64,000 nucleotides of DNA from Pseudomonas palmensis (GCF_017848315.1 NZ_JAFKEC010000008.1:62001-126000), one strand, 5' to 3'; shown: positions 32,606 to 43,512, numbered from the stretch's first letter. The notes: generated by a model not told the origin, from the letters alone. Translations and numbers: made by a program.

Positions 32606-33351
32606 TATTTACCCCCCACGGAGATCAGGCCCGGCACCGCGACTTTCTTCTCGACCAGGCGCATCAGCAGCATCAGCCCCATGTTCAGGGTGAAGTAGAT
32701 CAGCGTGGCCAGGGTGAAGGCCTCGAACAGGTTGGCCGAGAACTCGGCGGTCTGCTTGGTCTGTGCCAGCAGCTCCATCAGGCCGATCAGCGACGCCACC
32801 GAGGAGTTCTTGAACACGTTCAGGAATTCGGAGGTAAGCGGCGGAATGATGATCCGGTAGGCTTGCGGCAGCAGCACGTTGTTGTAGATCTGCGGCAGGC
32901 TGAAGCCCATGGCGCGGGCAGCGGCTTCCTGGCCACGGGGCAGCGCCTGGATGCCGGTGCGCACCTGCTCGCACACCCGTGCAGCGGTGAACAGCCCCAG
33001 GCAGATGACCACGCTGATCAGCGCCGAGGTGGTCGGGTTGAGGTCCTGCTTGTACCACTCCTGCAGGCCTTCGGGCAGCAGGTCGGGTACCAGGAAGTAC
33101 CAGATGAACAGCTGCACCAGCAGCGGCACATTGCGAAACAGTTCCACGTAGCACGTGGCGATACCCGACACCAGACGGTTCGGTACGGTACGCATGACGC
33201 CGAGCACCGAGCCCAGCAGCAGCGCAATGATCCAGGCGGCAACGGCGATCAGGATGGTCCAGCCCAGGCCGGTGATATACCAGTCCAGGTAGGTCTCGCT
33301 GCCAACGCCGGTGGACTTGAAAAAAACGCCCCAGTCCCAGTTGTAATTCAT
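32605..33351 (-). CDS. aatQ: Glutamate/aspartate ABC transporter permease AatQ
   Basis: A 248-residue permease of the HisMQ family. The N-terminal [14 protein letters not shown] segment is typical of GltJ. The EAA loop reads [37 protein letters not shown] strong ribosome site (GGGGAG, 6 bases before ATG) gives it independent translation after the 99-base gap to aatJ. The stem-loop in that gap probably lowers its expression relative to the binding protein. Confidence 0.95.
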   Translation of the reverse strand: MNYNWDWGVFFKSTGVGSETYLDWYITGLGWTILIAVAAWIIALLLGSVLGVMRTVPNRLVSGIATCYVELFRNVPLLVQLFIWYFLVPDLLPEGLQEWYKQDLNPTTSALISVVICLGLFTAARVCEQVRTGIQALPRGQEAAARAMGFSLPQIYNNVLLPQAYRIIIPPLTSEFLNVFKNSSVASLIGLMELLAQTKQTAEFSANLFEAFTLATLIYFTLNMGLMLLMRLVEKKVAVPGLISVGGK

Positions 33352-33394
33352 CGGGGTCTCCCCTCAGATCGGTTGTTTCACGGGCACCTTCGAG

Positions 33395-33423
33395 CATCCG
33401 GGGGCGCTGGGCGCCCTCGGATG
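33395..33423 (-). promoter_or_regulatory. Intercistronic stem-loop between aatJ and aatQ
   Basis: Arms 33395-33407 and 33411-33423 pair over 13 bp with a single G-T wobble and a three-base loop. There is no U-run. Such hairpins after binding-protein genes protect the upstream mRNA from 3' exonucleases and partly terminate, which gives more binding protein than permease. Confidence 0.7.
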
Positions 33424-33450
33424 AAAGGTTAGACACTAACTAGCTGGGGG

Positions 33451-34365
33451 TCAGGACTTCTTTTCGTCTGCAGCTTTGTCGGTAGGATTGGCGATCAGCG
33501 CCTTTAGCTCGTCGCTCATGGGGAACATCAGGTTCAGGCCTTTAGGCGGGATTGGCTGGTTGAACCACTTGTCGTAGATCTTGTTGATCTCACCCGACTT
33601 GTACAGGGCGACGATGGCGTCATCGACCGCTTTCTTGAACGGGGCATCGCCCTTGCGCACCATGCAGCCGTAGATTTCATAGGACTGCGGGGTACCGGTC
33701 ACGGCCCAGTCGGTCGGCTTCTTGGCCTTGGCCATTTCGCCGGCGAGCAGGGCGTCGTCCATCATGAAGGCGACGGCGCGGCCGGACTCGAGCATCTGGA
33801 ACGACTCGCCGTGGTCCTTGGCGGAGATGACGTTCATCTTCATCTGCTTGTCGGCGTTCATCGACTTGAGGATGCGCTCGGATGTGGTACCGGCGGTGGT
33901 CACCACGTTCTTACCGGCCAGGTCCGGGAAGTCCTTGTAGGAGGAATCCTTTTTGGACAGCAGGCGGGTACCGATCTCGAAGATGCCGACCGAGAAGTCG
34001 ACCTGTTGCTGGCGCTCGAGGTTGTTGGTGGTGGAACCGCACTCGACGTCAACGGTGCCGTTCTGCACCAGCGGGATGCGGGTCTGCGAGGTGACCAGGT
34101 TGTATTTGACCTTCAGGTCCGGCTTGTTCAGGTCCTTTTTCAGGGCCTCGACGATAGCCAGCTGGATGTCGTGGGAGTAACCGACGGGTTTGCCCGAAGC
34201 GTCGGCGATGTAGGAGAACGGGATGGAAGCGTCGCGGTGCCCCAGGGTAATGGTGCCCGAGTCGTTGATTTTCTTCAGGGTGCCGGTCAGTTCGGCGGCA
34301 AGGGCCGGCGTGCTGATCAAAGCGGTCGCCATGGCGGCGCCCAACAGATGGGGAACGATACGCAT
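33451..34365 (-). CDS. aatJ: Periplasmic glutamate/aspartate-binding protein AatJ
   Basis: A 304-residue family 3 solute-binding protein. The signal peptide MRIVPHLLGAAMATALISTPALA is followed by the mature start AELTGTLKKINDSG. The landmark GHRDASIPFSYIADASGKPVGYSHDI is typical of GltI/DEBP proteins, with VDVECGSTTNN binding the ligand amino and carboxyl groups. It captures glutamate and aspartate for AatQMP. The start was set at MRIVPH because GAGGA lies 7 bases upstream and the longer frame lacks a signal. The upstream region has a sigma-54 promoter and AauR-type sites. Confidence 0.95.
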   Translation of the reverse strand: MRIVPHLLGAAMATALISTPALAAELTGTLKKINDSGTITLGHRDASIPFSYIADASGKPVGYSHDIQLAIVEALKKDLNKPDLKVKYNLVTSQTRIPLVQNGTVDVECGSTTNNLERQQQVDFSVGIFEIGTRLLSKKDSSYKDFPDLAGKNVVTTAGTTSERILKSMNADKQMKMNVISAKDHGESFQMLESGRAVAFMMDDALLAGEMAKAKKPTDWAVTGTPQSYEIYGCMVRKGDAPFKKAVDDAIVALYKSGEINKIYDKWFNQPIPPKGLNLMFPMSDELKALIANPTDKAADEKKS

Positions 34366-34467
34366 CAAATTTTCCTCGACGTTGTTTTTCTTATTGAGCC
34401 GTTGGCGGGCTCTTTCGTTCAGCGAACACAGCAATGAAGCGGTTGCGCATTCGGGTACTGAGTGTAG

Positions 34468-34483
34468 AGCATGACTCATGCCA
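34468..34483 (-). promoter_or_regulatory. Sigma-54 promoter of aatJ
   Basis: On the minus strand, TGGCATGAGTCATGCT has GG and GC separated by exactly ten bases and matches TGGCACG-N4-TTGC at most positions. The expected transcript start is near 34457, about 92 bases before the aatJ ATG. It fits the NtrC-type activator AauR encoded downstream. Confidence 0.75.
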
Positions 34484-34560
34484 AACTCTGATTTTGATCA
34501 TAACCCCATGCAAATAGCGGCGGCGGGCATTTTTTGCCGGGGTATGGCGGGGGAGGGATG

Positions 34561-34605
34561 TCCGGGTTTCCGATTAAGGGCCAATGGCTCGTTCGGGAAA
34601 CCGAA
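34561..34605. promoter_or_regulatory. Two AauR-type enhancer sites
   Basis: TTCGGGAAACCGAA (34592-34605) is an exact match to the TTCGG-N4-CCGAA motif reported for AauR in P. putida. TCCGGGTTTCCGAT (34561-34574) matches eight of its ten fixed positions. The sites are 31 bases apart, about three helical turns, and lie roughly 80-125 bases upstream of the sigma-54 promoter, as expected for an upstream activating sequence. Confidence 0.75.
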
Positions 34606-34626
34606 CAGATAGTCCTTTGTTGGCCT

Positions 34627-34691
34627 CATCGCGGGTCAAACCCGCTCCCACTGGTTTGGTGACCTTGTGGGAGCAGGCTTGACCCGCGATG
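34627..34691. repeat. Inverted REP pair, second sequence family
   Basis: CATCGCGGGTCAAACCCGC with CTCCCACTGG, then the inverted unit from TGTGGGAGCAGGCTTG to GCGATG. The core (GCGGGT--ACCCGC) differs from the GCCGGC cores elsewhere in the window. It lies 3' of glpD. Confidence 0.8.
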
Positions 34692-34704
34692 CGATTTTGC
34701 GGTG

Positions 34705-36243
34705 TCAGGCCGCCTGAATACGCCCGCGGCTCAGTTCTACCCGTTGCAGGTAAACCCGCAGAGCCTGTTGTTCGGCCGGGCTGGTGAAAAGCCCCAGCTT
34801 GGTGCGCCGCAGCAGGATATCGTCGGCGCTGACCGCCCATTCCTCGCTGCACAGGTAATCCACCTCGCGGGTGAACAACCCGCCACCAATCGCATCGCCC
34901 AGGTCGTCCGGGCCCTGGACGCCCTCGAGCAGGCGCCATACGCGGCTGCCGTAGGTCAGCGCCCAGCGCTTGGCGATATCCGCTGGCAGCCAGCCGAAGC
35001 GCGCGAGAATCTCGTCGCACAGCGCCTGCGGCGTGGTCATCTGTTCACCGCCCGGCAGGCTGGAGGTGGCGGTCCAGCTACCGGTCATCTGGGTGAAGTA
35101 CGGCGCCAGCTCGGCCATGGCCGACTCGGCCAGCTTGCGGTAGGTGGTCAGCTTGCCGCCGAACACCGACAGCAGCGGCGCCTCGCCGGCAGACGCCGAC
35201 AGGGCCAGGGTGTAGTCGCGGGTGACCGCCGAGGGGTTGTCCGACTCGTCGTTGCACAACGGGCGCACACCGGAATAGGTGCTGAGGATGTCGGCGCGGC
35301 CCAGCTGGTGGTTGAAGTGCGCGTTCACAACCTTGAGCAGGTAGTCGGTCTCGGCCTCGGTGATGCTCACCTGGGCCGGGTCGCCGCTGTACTCGCGGTC
35401 GGTGGTGCCGATCAGGGTGAAGCGCTCCAGGTACGGGATGGCGAACACGATGCGCTGGTCTTCGTTCTGCAGGATGTAGGCATGCTCGCCCTCGTACAGC
35501 CGGGGCACGATCAGGTGGCTGCCCTGAATCAGGCGAATGCCGTAGGGCGCCTCCAGCTTGAGGTCGTCCTTGATGAACCTGGCCACCCACGGGCCGGCCG
35601 CGTTCACCAGGGCGCGGGCCTGGATGGTCTGCTGGCTGCCGTCGGCGCGTTCGAGCTGCACGTTCCACAGCTTGCCCACGCGCCGTGCGCTGACGCAGCG
35701 GGTACGGGTGAGGATGTGCGCACCCAGCTCACGCGCGGCCATGGCGTTGAGCACCACCAGGCGGGCGTCGTCCACTGCGCAGTCGGCGTATTCGAAACCG
35801 CGGGTGATGGCCGGCTTGAGCGGGTTGCCCGGGCCGAAGCGCAGGCTGCGCGAGGCGCCCAGCTGCTTGCGCTTGCCCAGATGGTCATACAGGAACAGGC
35901 CGGCGCGGATCATCCAGGCCGGACGCAGGTGCGGCTGGTGCGGCAGCACGAAGCGCATCGGCTTGACGATATGCGGCGCCTTGGCCAGCAGCACTTCGCG
36001 TTCTGCCAGCGCTTCGCGCACCAGGCGGAACTCGTAGTGCTCCAGATAGCGCAGGCCACCGTGGATCAGCTTGCTGCTGGCCGAGGACGTATGGCTGGCC
36101 AGGTCATCCTTTTCGCAGAGCAGTACCGACAGGCCGCGTCCGGCCGCATCGGTGGCGATACCGACGCCGTTGATGCCGCCACCGATCACGGCAACGTCAT
36201 AGATTTCGGCAAGGGCGGGCGATGGCGAGCTGGACTGGGACAC
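34705..36243 (-). CDS. glpD: Aerobic glycerol-3-phosphate dehydrogenase
   Basis: A 512-residue FAD enzyme that oxidises sn-glycerol-3-phosphate to dihydroxyacetone phosphate at the inner membrane and feeds electrons to ubiquinone. The N-terminal dinucleotide motif VIGGGINGVGIATDAAGRG is followed by EKDDLASHTSSASSKLIHGGLRYLE. The C-terminal DAO_C domain is complete. The codon at the start is GTG, with AGAGG 7 bases before it. A GlpR-like palindrome lies 29 bases upstream, so glycerol control is expected. It is the last structural gene of the glycerol pathway encoded here. Confidence 0.97.
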   Translation of the reverse strand: MSQSSSPSPALAEIYDVAVIGGGINGVGIATDAAGRGLSVLLCEKDDLASHTSSASSKLIHGGLRYLEHYEFRLVREALAEREVLLAKAPHIVKPMRFVLPHQPHLRPAWMIRAGLFLYDHLGKRKQLGASRSLRFGPGNPLKPAITRGFEYADCAVDDARLVVLNAMAARELGAHILTRTRCVSARRVGKLWNVQLERADGSQQTIQARALVNAAGPWVARFIKDDLKLEAPYGIRLIQGSHLIVPRLYEGEHAYILQNEDQRIVFAIPYLERFTLIGTTDREYSGDPAQVSITEAETDYLLKVVNAHFNHQLGRADILSTYSGVRPLCNDESDNPSAVTRDYTLALSASAGEAPLLSVFGGKLTTYRKLAESAMAELAPYFTQMTGSWTATSSLPGGEQMTTPQALCDEILARFGWLPADIAKRWALTYGSRVWRLLEGVQGPDDLGDAIGGGLFTREVDYLCSEEWAVSADDILLRRTKLGLFTSPAEQQALRVYLQRVELSRGRIQAA

Positions 36244-36271
36244 GAGGCGGCCTCTGGTTTCTATCGAATAT

Positions 36272-36285
36272 GAACATTAATGTTC
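36272..36285. promoter_or_regulatory. GlpR-like operator of glpD
   Basis: GAACATTAATGTTC is a perfect 14-base palindrome within TATGAACATTAATGTTCGTT, very close to the E. coli GlpR consensus half site TATGTTCG. It sits 29 bases before the glpD start. A further half site, TATGAACATTCG, is at 36373-36384 just 3' of glpR. Confidence 0.75.
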
Positions 36286-36415
36286 GTTTGCGAAAATGGT
36301 AGCGCAACAAAATGGCGCCCGCCAGTCGCTTTCAATAGAAAATACTGATCGGATGACAAATAAATGAAAAATTATGAACATTCGAGCGGCCCCCGTTGCG
36401 AGGGCCGCGATGGCG

Positions 36416-37171
36416 CTACACCACGTCCAGGCGGATCTTGTGCTGGTTGAGCAACTGGGCGAGGGCGGCGACGGGAGGCTGGTCGGTCACCAGGCAGTCG
36501 ATCAGGCTGATCGAGCCCAGGCGCACCATGGCGTTGCGCCCGAACTTGCTGGAGTCGGCGGCGAGGATCACCTGGCGCGCATTGGCGATGATGGCCTGGG
36601 ACACGCGCACTTCCTGGTAATCGAAGTCGAGCAGGCTGCCGTCTTCATCGATGCCGCTGATGCCGACCAGGGCGAAGTCGACCTTGAACTGGTTGATGAA
36701 GTCGACGCTGGCCTGGCCGACCACACCACCATCGCGGCGCACGTTGCCGCCGGCCAGCAGTACTTCGAAATCGTCCTTGGCGCTGAGGATGGAGGCCACA
36801 TGCAGGTTGTTGGTGATGATCTTCAGGTGGTTGTGGTTGAGCAGGGCGCGGGCGATGGACTCGGTGGTGGTGCCGATGTTGATGAACAGTGAGGCGTGAT
36901 CGGGGATCTGCGCGGCGATGGCTTCGGCGATACGCTGCTTTTCGTCGCGCATCTGGTCGGCACGCATGGCGTAGGCGGTGTTCTCGATGCTCGAGTCATA
37001 GGCCGCGCCACCGTGATAGCGGCGCAGCAGGTTCACTTCGGCCAGCTGGTTGATGTCACGGCGGATGGTTTGCGGGGTTACAACGAACAGCTGCGCCATT
37101 TCCTCGATACTGACATAGCCGCGTTCGCGGACCAGCTCGAGGATTTGTTGTTGGCGAGGGGGCAGATTCAT
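36416..37171 (-). CDS. glpR: DeoR-family glycerol-3-phosphate regulon repressor GlpR
   Basis: A 251-residue repressor. The N-terminal DeoR HTH reads [39 protein letters not shown] (7-45). The sugar-phosphate sensor domain has [15 protein letters not shown] and the ligand loop [15 protein letters not shown]. Glycerol-3-phosphate or glycerol should release it from glp operators. AAGGA lies before ATG at MNLPPRQQQ, so the longer in-frame start was rejected. It sits between glpK and glpD on the same strand, the order normal in Pseudomonas. Confidence 0.95.
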   Translation of the reverse strand: MNLPPRQQQILELVRERGYVSIEEMAQLFVVTPQTIRRDINQLAEVNLLRRYHGGAAYDSSIENTAYAMRADQMRDEKQRIAEAIAAQIPDHASLFINIGTTTESIARALLNHNHLKIITNNLHVASILSAKDDFEVLLAGGNVRRDGGVVGQASVDFINQFKVDFALVGISGIDEDGSLLDFDYQEVRVSQAIIANARQVILAADSSKFGRNAMVRLGSISLIDCLVTDQPPVAALAQLLNQHKIRLDVV

Positions 37172-37266
37172 GGGCGGTCCTTTTGGGCTGCCGGGCAAAT
37201 CTGCATGATGCCGCAGGATGGGGGCGGGGGCCAGCGCGGGGCAGGCTGAAACGATCCTGTGGGCGC

Positions 37267-37318
37267 CTCGCCAGCAAGGCTGGCGCCTACAGTGTAGGAG
37301 TCAGCCTTGCTGGCGAAG
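37267..37318. repeat. Inverted REP pair, third variant
   Basis: CTCGCCAGCAAGGCTGGCG with CCTACA and the inverted copy TGTAGGAGTCAGCCTTGCTGG, core CCAGCAAGGCTGG. It lies between glpR and the glpK stop. Confidence 0.8.
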
Positions 37319-37333
37319 AAGCCTGCGCAGGTT

Positions 37334-38899
<1,566 letters not shown>

Positions 38900-39751
38900 T
38901 CAGGAGGCCTGGGTCTTGCCCCGAGCGTTGTCGTCGGTCTGGGCGTTCGCGCCGTCTGCCGTGGGCAGGTTGCGCGCGATCACGCCGCGATACAGGGCGG
39001 CACCCACGCTTGCACCTATGATCGGCGCAATGATGGGAACCAGGAAATAGGGAATGTCACGTGCGCCAGTGAAGGCCACGTTGCCCCAGCCGGCCAGGAA
39101 GGTCATGAGCTTGGGGCCGAAGTCGCGCGCCGGGTTCATCGCAAAGCCGGTCAGCGGGCCCATGGCACTGCCGATCACCGCGATCAGCAGGCCGATCAGC
39201 AGTGGTGCCAGTGCGCCCCGGGGCAGGCCGTTGCTGTCGTCGGCAAGGGCCATGATCACCGCCATCAGGATGGCCGTGATCACGGCCTCCACCAGAAATG
39301 CCTGGCCGGTGGACAGCAACGGGTGCGGATAGGTGGAGAACACCGAGGCCAGCTCCAGGCTGGCGGTGCTGCCGCGCACCATGGCGTGGGTCTGTTCGTA
39401 ATCGAAGAACAGGTTGCTGTACAGGGTGTATACCAGCGCCGCGCCGCAGAAGGCACCGGCCACCTGGGCGACGATGTAGAACGGCAGCTTGCGCTTTTCG
39501 AAGCCGCTGAACAGGCTCAGGGCGATGCTCACGGCCGGGTTCAGGTGTGCACCCGACACCCCGGCGGTGAAGTAGATCGCCATGCTGACCCCCACGCCCC
39601 AGATGATGCTGATTTCCCACAGGCCGAAGCTGGCGCCCGCGACCTTGAGTGCCGCGACGCAGCCGGTACCGAAAAAGATGAGCAATGCGGTGCCGAGGAA
39701 TTCGGCCATGCATTGGGCAGACAGCGTTGGTTGTCGTAGAGCAGTCGTCAT
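38900..39751 (-). CDS. glpF: Glycerol uptake facilitator (aquaglyceroporin)
   Basis: A 283-residue MIP channel for glycerol. Six helices and two half helices carry the motifs HLNPAVS (first NPA) and AMNPARDFGP (second NPA). The Asp after NPAR is the glycerol-channel hallmark that separates it from water-only aquaporins. The start MTTALRQPTL has GAGG 7 bases upstream, and the longer frame is not protein-like. First gene of the probable glpFK operon. An inverted repeat TTCGAT-N7-ATCGAA lies 110 bases upstream. Confidence 0.95.
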   Translation of the reverse strand: MTTALRQPTLSAQCMAEFLGTALLIFFGTGCVAALKVAGASFGLWEISIIWGVGVSMAIYFTAGVSGAHLNPAVSIALSLFSGFEKRKLPFYIVAQVAGAFCGAALVYTLYSNLFFDYEQTHAMVRGSTASLELASVFSTYPHPLLSTGQAFLVEAVITAILMAVIMALADDSNGLPRGALAPLLIGLLIAVIGSAMGPLTGFAMNPARDFGPKLMTFLAGWGNVAFTGARDIPYFLVPIIAPIIGASVGAALYRGVIARNLPTADGANAQTDDNARGKTQAS

Positions 39752-40053
39752 TCGTGACCTCGGTTCTTGTTGTTGTGAGGCGCGTGTGCGCTCGACAAAA
39801 ACCCGAGCAGAATCCCCATTCTGGTCGGGTTGACGGCAGAACTGCACGGTATTGGGGCAGTTCGATATTCAGAATCGAAAAAATATAGACAAGAAACGCT
39901 GATGTCAAAGGTCGAAAGTGAACTGCCATTCATATTCTGACTGCCGGTGGCTCAGGTGGTGTCGGTGGCAACCGGGCGGGTAATGGTTGGCTCCGGCGTT
40001 TTGCCCTAAAGTAGCCAGCGACTGGAGACCGATCACCCTGCCTGGAGCCCTGC
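39752..40053. promoter_or_regulatory. Divergent control region glpF / ybaK with GlpR-like inverted repeat
   Basis: This 302-base region separates the divergent glpF and ybaK starts. It holds TTCGATATTCAGAATCGAA at 39861-39879 (6-bp arms, 7-base spacer), a candidate GlpR or promoter element for glpF, within an AT-rich stretch. The ybaK side has no clear motif. Confidence 0.5.
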
Positions 40054-40524
40054 ATGACCCCCGCCCTGGATTTGCTCAAAAAAGCCCGCGCCGAACACCG
40101 CATCCACAGTTATGAACACGACCCCAAGGCGGCTTCCTACGGCCTGGAAGCCGCCGAGAAGCTCAACCTGGAGCCAGCGCGGGTGTTCAAGACGCTGCTG
40201 GCCAGCACCGAGAAGGGCGAGTTGCTGGTGGCGGTGGTGCCGGTGGTGGGCAGCCTGGACCTCAAGGCCCTGGCCCATGCGGCGGGTGCAAAGAAGTGCG
40301 AAATGGCCGACCCGATGGCCGCACAGCGTTCCACCGGGTACCTGGTGGGCGGGATCAGCCCGCTGGGGCAGAAGAAGCGCCTGCGCACCTTCATCGATGC
40401 TTCGGCGCAGCAGTTCGAAACCATTCATGTCAGCGCCGGGCGGCGCGGGCTGGAGGTGGAACTGGCGGCGGCGGTGCTGGCCGAGCACACCCGGGGCAGC
40501 TTTGCGGCGATCGGCCGCGAGTAG
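40054..40524 (+). CDS. ybaK: Cys-tRNA(Pro) deacylase YbaK
   Basis: A 156-residue trans-editing protein that hydrolyses Cys mischarged on tRNA-Pro. Family marks: [18 protein letters not shown], the catalytic Lys in RVFKTLLAS (Lys46), LVVVPV-like [17 protein letters not shown], and the [21 protein letters not shown] block near the end. A free-standing domain of the usual length. AGCC precedes the ATG and GGAG lies 10 bases upstream. It is followed by a PhzF-like gene in the same direction, 96 bases away. Confidence 0.93.
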   Translation: MTPALDLLKKARAEHRIHSYEHDPKAASYGLEAAEKLNLEPARVFKTLLASTEKGELLVAVVPVVGSLDLKALAHAAGAKKCEMADPMAAQRSTGYLVGGISPLGQKKRLRTFIDASAQQFETIHVSAGRRGLEVELAAAVLAEHTRGSFAAIGRE

Positions 40525-40620
40525 CATCTGTATCCTCCAAATCCGGCCATTCTGTATATGGAAGCGCGAGCGCCCGGGCAGGCATGCTCGCTGCCTTCCT
40601 TCCCATGCAGGAGCCAACCC

Positions 40621-41400
40621 ATGCAGCTTGAATTTCACCAGGTCGATGCCTTCAGTTCCCAACCCTTCAGCGGCAACCCGGCGATGGTGTATCGCCTGGA
40701 GCAATGGCTGCCCGATGAACTGATGCAAAAGATTGCGGCCGAGCACAACCTGGCCGAAACCGCATTCGTCGTGCGCGAGGCGCAGCGCTGGCGCATCCGC
40801 TGGTTCACGCCCTCCACCGAAGTGCCGCTGTGCGGGCATGCGACCCTGGCCAGCGCGCATGTGCTGTTCGAGGTGTATGGGGAAGATGCCGAGTGCCTGG
40901 CGTTCGATAGCCGTTCGGGGCCGCTGACCGTGAGCCGCGAGGCGGGGCGCCTGGTGCTGGACTTCCCGCGCTACGACCCGCAGCCGCTGGCCGAGCTGCC
41001 GCCGGTGGCGCAGGCGCTGGGGTGCCCGGTGGTCGAGGTGTGGCAGACCAATGAACTGTTCGTGGTGCTCGAAAGCGAACAGGCGGTGCGGGATTGTCGC
41101 CCTGACATGGCGGCGCTGGTGCCGTTGCCGGGGCTGGGCGTGATTGTCACGGCGCCAGGGCGCGAGCATGATTTTGTGTCGCGCTATTTTGCGCCGGGGA
41201 TCGGTATCCCTGAAGACCCGGTGACCGGCTCCACGCACTGCTCGCTGATCCCTTACTGGGCGCAGCGCCTGGGCAAGGATGAGCTGCACGCGGTGCAGTG
41301 TTCCGCGCGGGGCGGGGAGCTGTTCTGCCGCCTGGAGGGGGCGCGGGTGAAGATTGGCGGGTATGCGACGCGGGTGGCGAGCGGGACGTTGTTCCTCTAG
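40621..41400 (+). CDS. PhzF-family isomerase/epimerase
   Basis: A 259-residue protein of the PhzF/diaminopimelate-epimerase fold. Landmarks are FHQVDAFSSQPFSGNPAMVY near the start, ETAFVVRE with the catalytic-type Glu46, FTPSTEVPLCGHATLASAHV in the first domain, and EDPVTGSTHCSLIPYW in the second. The reaction is likely an isomerisation or epimerisation of a small acid, but the substrate is unknown. It is not in a phenazine cluster. AGGAG lies 8 bases before the ATG. The REP pair follows 8 bases after the stop. Confidence 0.9.
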   Translation: MQLEFHQVDAFSSQPFSGNPAMVYRLEQWLPDELMQKIAAEHNLAETAFVVREAQRWRIRWFTPSTEVPLCGHATLASAHVLFEVYGEDAECLAFDSRSGPLTVSREAGRLVLDFPRYDPQPLAELPPVAQALGCPVVEVWQTNELFVVLESEQAVRDCRPDMAALVPLPGLGVIVTAPGREHDFVSRYFAPGIGIPEDPVTGSTHCSLIPYWAQRLGKDELHAVQCSARGGELFCRLEGARVKIGGYATRVASGTLFL

Positions 41401-41408
41401 CGGCCCTT

Positions 41409-41479
41409 TTCGCCAGCAAGGCTGGTTCCTACAGTAGGCCAGGCAATTTCCTGTAGGAGCCAGCCTTGCTGGCGAAGCG
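41409..41479. repeat. Inverted REP pair, third variant
   Basis: TTCGCCAGCAAGGCTGG then TTCCTACAG, and the inverted unit CTGTAGGAGCCAGCCTTG to GGCGAAGCG. It lies between two convergent genes (PhzF-like and the ABC ATPase) and may form a bidirectional transcript end. Confidence 0.8.
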
Positions 41480-41482
41480 TTA

Positions 41483-42592
41483 TCAGAGCGCCGCGCTGTA
41501 GCGTCGCACGCCGTTCTCCGCCACCGGCAGTTGTGCCGGCACCGTGCCGGCCACCGGGAACAGCACCAGGTGGTCCGCCGCCACTTCAATGCCCACCTCG
41601 CCGCCGACCTGATGGTCGATATGGCTCGGGAAGATCGCTTCGAGCTGGCTGCCGGTACCCAGTTGCAGGCGGTACAGGGTGGACGCACCGAGGAAGCTCT
41701 TGCCGACGATGCTTGCCTTCAAGGCACTGTGGGGCGCATGCACGATGTCGTCCGGGCGCAGCAGCACATCCACCGCGCTGCCCTGAGGCAGGGTGTAGGC
41801 CCGATTGCCGCGCAGCTCGCCCAGTTCGGTCTGCACCGATTCGGGGCTGGTCAGCTGGCCACGGATGAAATAGCCCTGGCCGATAAAGCTGGCCACGAAC
41901 GGTGTGAACGGTTCGTGGTAGAGGTTGTACGGGGTGTCCCACTGCTCCAGGCGGCCTTCCTTGAACACGCCCACATGGTCGCTGACGGCAAAGGCCTCTT
42001 CCTGGTCATGGGTGACCAGGATCGCGCTCGTGCCGCGACTCTTGAGGATGTCACGCACCTCATGACTGAGGCGTCGGCGCAGTTCCACGTCGAGGTTGGA
42101 GAACGGCTCGTCCAGCAGCAGCAGTTGCGGCTCGGGTGCCAGGGCACGGGCCAGGGCCACACGCTGTTGCTGGCCGCCGGACAGCTCGTGCGGGTAGCGC
42201 CCGCCAAGCTTGTCCAGCTTCACCAGCTCGAGCATTTCATCGACCACCTGGCGCTGGCGAGGGTGCTTGCCGATGCCGAACGCGATGTTCTCGGCCACGG
42301 TCAGGTGCGGGAACAGCGCGTAGTCCTGAAACACCATGCCGATGCGGCGCTTCTCCGGGGCCAGGGTGAAGCCGGCCTTGGAGATGACTTCGCCCGCCAG
42401 GCTGATCTCGCCCTCGTGCACCGGCTCGAAACCGGCGATGGCGCGCAGCGTGGTGGTCTTGCCGCACCCCGAGGAACCCAGCAGGCAACCGATGTCGCCG
42501 GCGTTGAGGTGCAGGTTGAGGTTCTGGACGATGCGCTGCTCGCCATAGCCGCAGGCGAGGTCGCGCAGGTTAAGCAGTAGAGGTTGACTCAT
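41483..42592 (-). CDS. Orphan ABC transporter ATPase of the ferric/polyamine class
   Basis: A 369-residue ABC ATPase of the FbpC/PotA/CysA class. Walker [10 protein letters not shown] (39-47), Q-loop [12 protein letters not shown], signature LSGGQQQR (137-144), Walker [13 protein letters not shown] and H-loop [13 protein letters not shown] are intact. The last 130 residues form a TOBE-type regulatory domain with VLLRPDDIV. It should energise an importer for ferric iron or a similar ligand. No binding protein or permease lies nearby, so its partners are elsewhere or it serves several systems. The start overlaps the argF stop by four bases, an unexpected coupling with arginine synthesis. Confidence 0.88.
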   Translation of the reverse strand: MSQPLLLNLRDLACGYGEQRIVQNLNLHLNAGDIGCLLGSSGCGKTTTLRAIAGFEPVHEGEISLAGEVISKAGFTLAPEKRRIGMVFQDYALFPHLTVAENIAFGIGKHPRQRQVVDEMLELVKLDKLGGRYPHELSGGQQQRVALARALAPEPQLLLLDEPFSNLDVELRRRLSHEVRDILKSRGTSAILVTHDQEEAFAVSDHVGVFKEGRLEQWDTPYNLYHEPFTPFVASFIGQGYFIRGQLTSPESVQTELGELRGNRAYTLPQGSAVDVLLRPDDIVHAPHSALKASIVGKSFLGASTLYRLQLGTGSQLEAIFPSHIDHQVGGEVGIEVAADHLVLFPVAGTVPAQLPVAENGVRRYSAAL

Positions 42593-43509
42593 GCGTGGTG
42601 ATAGGCCGGTTCGACAAGATATTCGAGAAGCGCCTTCTGTGCATGCAAGCGGTTTTCGGCCTGGTCCCAGGCGACCGAACGGGGGTCGTCGAGCAGGTCC
42701 AGGCTGATTTCCTCGCCACGGTGGGCGGGCAGGCAGTGCATGAACAGGGCATCCGCAGCCGCCAGGTCGAGCAGTTCGCGGTTGACCTGGTAAGGCGCAA
42801 ACAGCGCCAGGCGCCGTGCAGTTTCCTCCTCCTGGCCCATGGAAGTCCAGACATCGGTGCTCACCAGGTGTGCACCGCGCACGGCGTCCTTGGGGTCGCG
42901 CACGATCTGCACGCGCTCGCCGGCCTGGGCCACGAACGCCGGGTTGGGCTCATAGCCCTCAGGGCAGGCGATGCGCAGCTGGAAGTCGAACTGGATGGCC
43001 GCTTCTATATAGCTGTTGCACATGTTGTTGCCATCGCCCACCCAGGCCACGGTCTTGCCCTGGATCGAGCCGCGGTGTTCGAGGAAAGTCTGCATGTCGG
43101 CCAGCAGCTGGCACGGGTGCAGGTCGTCGGACAGGCCGTTGATCACCGGTACCCGCGAATTGGCGGCGAACTCGGTGAGCGTGCTGTGGGCAAATGTACG
43201 GATCATCACCGCGTCGAGCATGCGCGACATGACGATGGCGCAGTCACCGATCGGCTCGCCACGGCCCAGCTGGGTGTCGCGTGGCGACAGGAAGATGGCC
43301 TGGCCACCGAGCTGGATCATGCCGGCTTCGAACGACAGCCGGGTACGCGTGGACGATTTCTCGAAAATCATGCCCAGCACGCGGTTTTTCAGGGGTTCGA
43401 AGAGTACGCCGCGGTTACGCAGGTCCTTCAGCTCGATCCCTCGGCGGATCACACTGACCAGTTCTTCGGCGGTGAAATCCATCAGGGAGAGAAAGTGCCT
43501 AGCGCTCAT
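42589..43509 (-). CDS. argF: Ornithine carbamoyltransferase (anabolic)
   Basis: A 306-residue cytosolic enzyme that makes citrulline from ornithine and carbamoyl phosphate. Carbamoyl-phosphate loop SSTRTR (about 53-58), HPCQ-type [14 protein letters not shown], ornithine loop and [15 protein letters not shown] [14 protein letters not shown] are present. The 306-residue form starting MSARHFLSL matches Pseudomonas ArgF, and a second ATG three bases upstream is an alternative. The gene is the first of a two-gene transcript with the orphan ABC ATPase. A promoter with an overlapping ArgR-type box lies 115-140 bases upstream. ArgG is encoded 8 kb downstream in the window. Confidence 0.96.
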   Translation of the reverse strand: MSARHFLSLMDFTAEELVSVIRRGIELKDLRNRGVLFEPLKNRVLGMIFEKSSTRTRLSFEAGMIQLGGQAIFLSPRDTQLGRGEPIGDCAIVMSRMLDAVMIRTFAHSTLTEFAANSRVPVINGLSDDLHPCQLLADMQTFLEHRGSIQGKTVAWVGDGNNMCNSYIEAAIQFDFQLRIACPEGYEPNPAFVAQAGERVQIVRDPKDAVRGAHLVSTDVWTSMGQEEETARRLALFAPYQVNRELLDLAAADALFMHCLPAHRGEEISLDLLDDPRSVAWDQAENRLHAQKALLEYLVEPAYHHA

Positions 43510-43512
43510 CAT

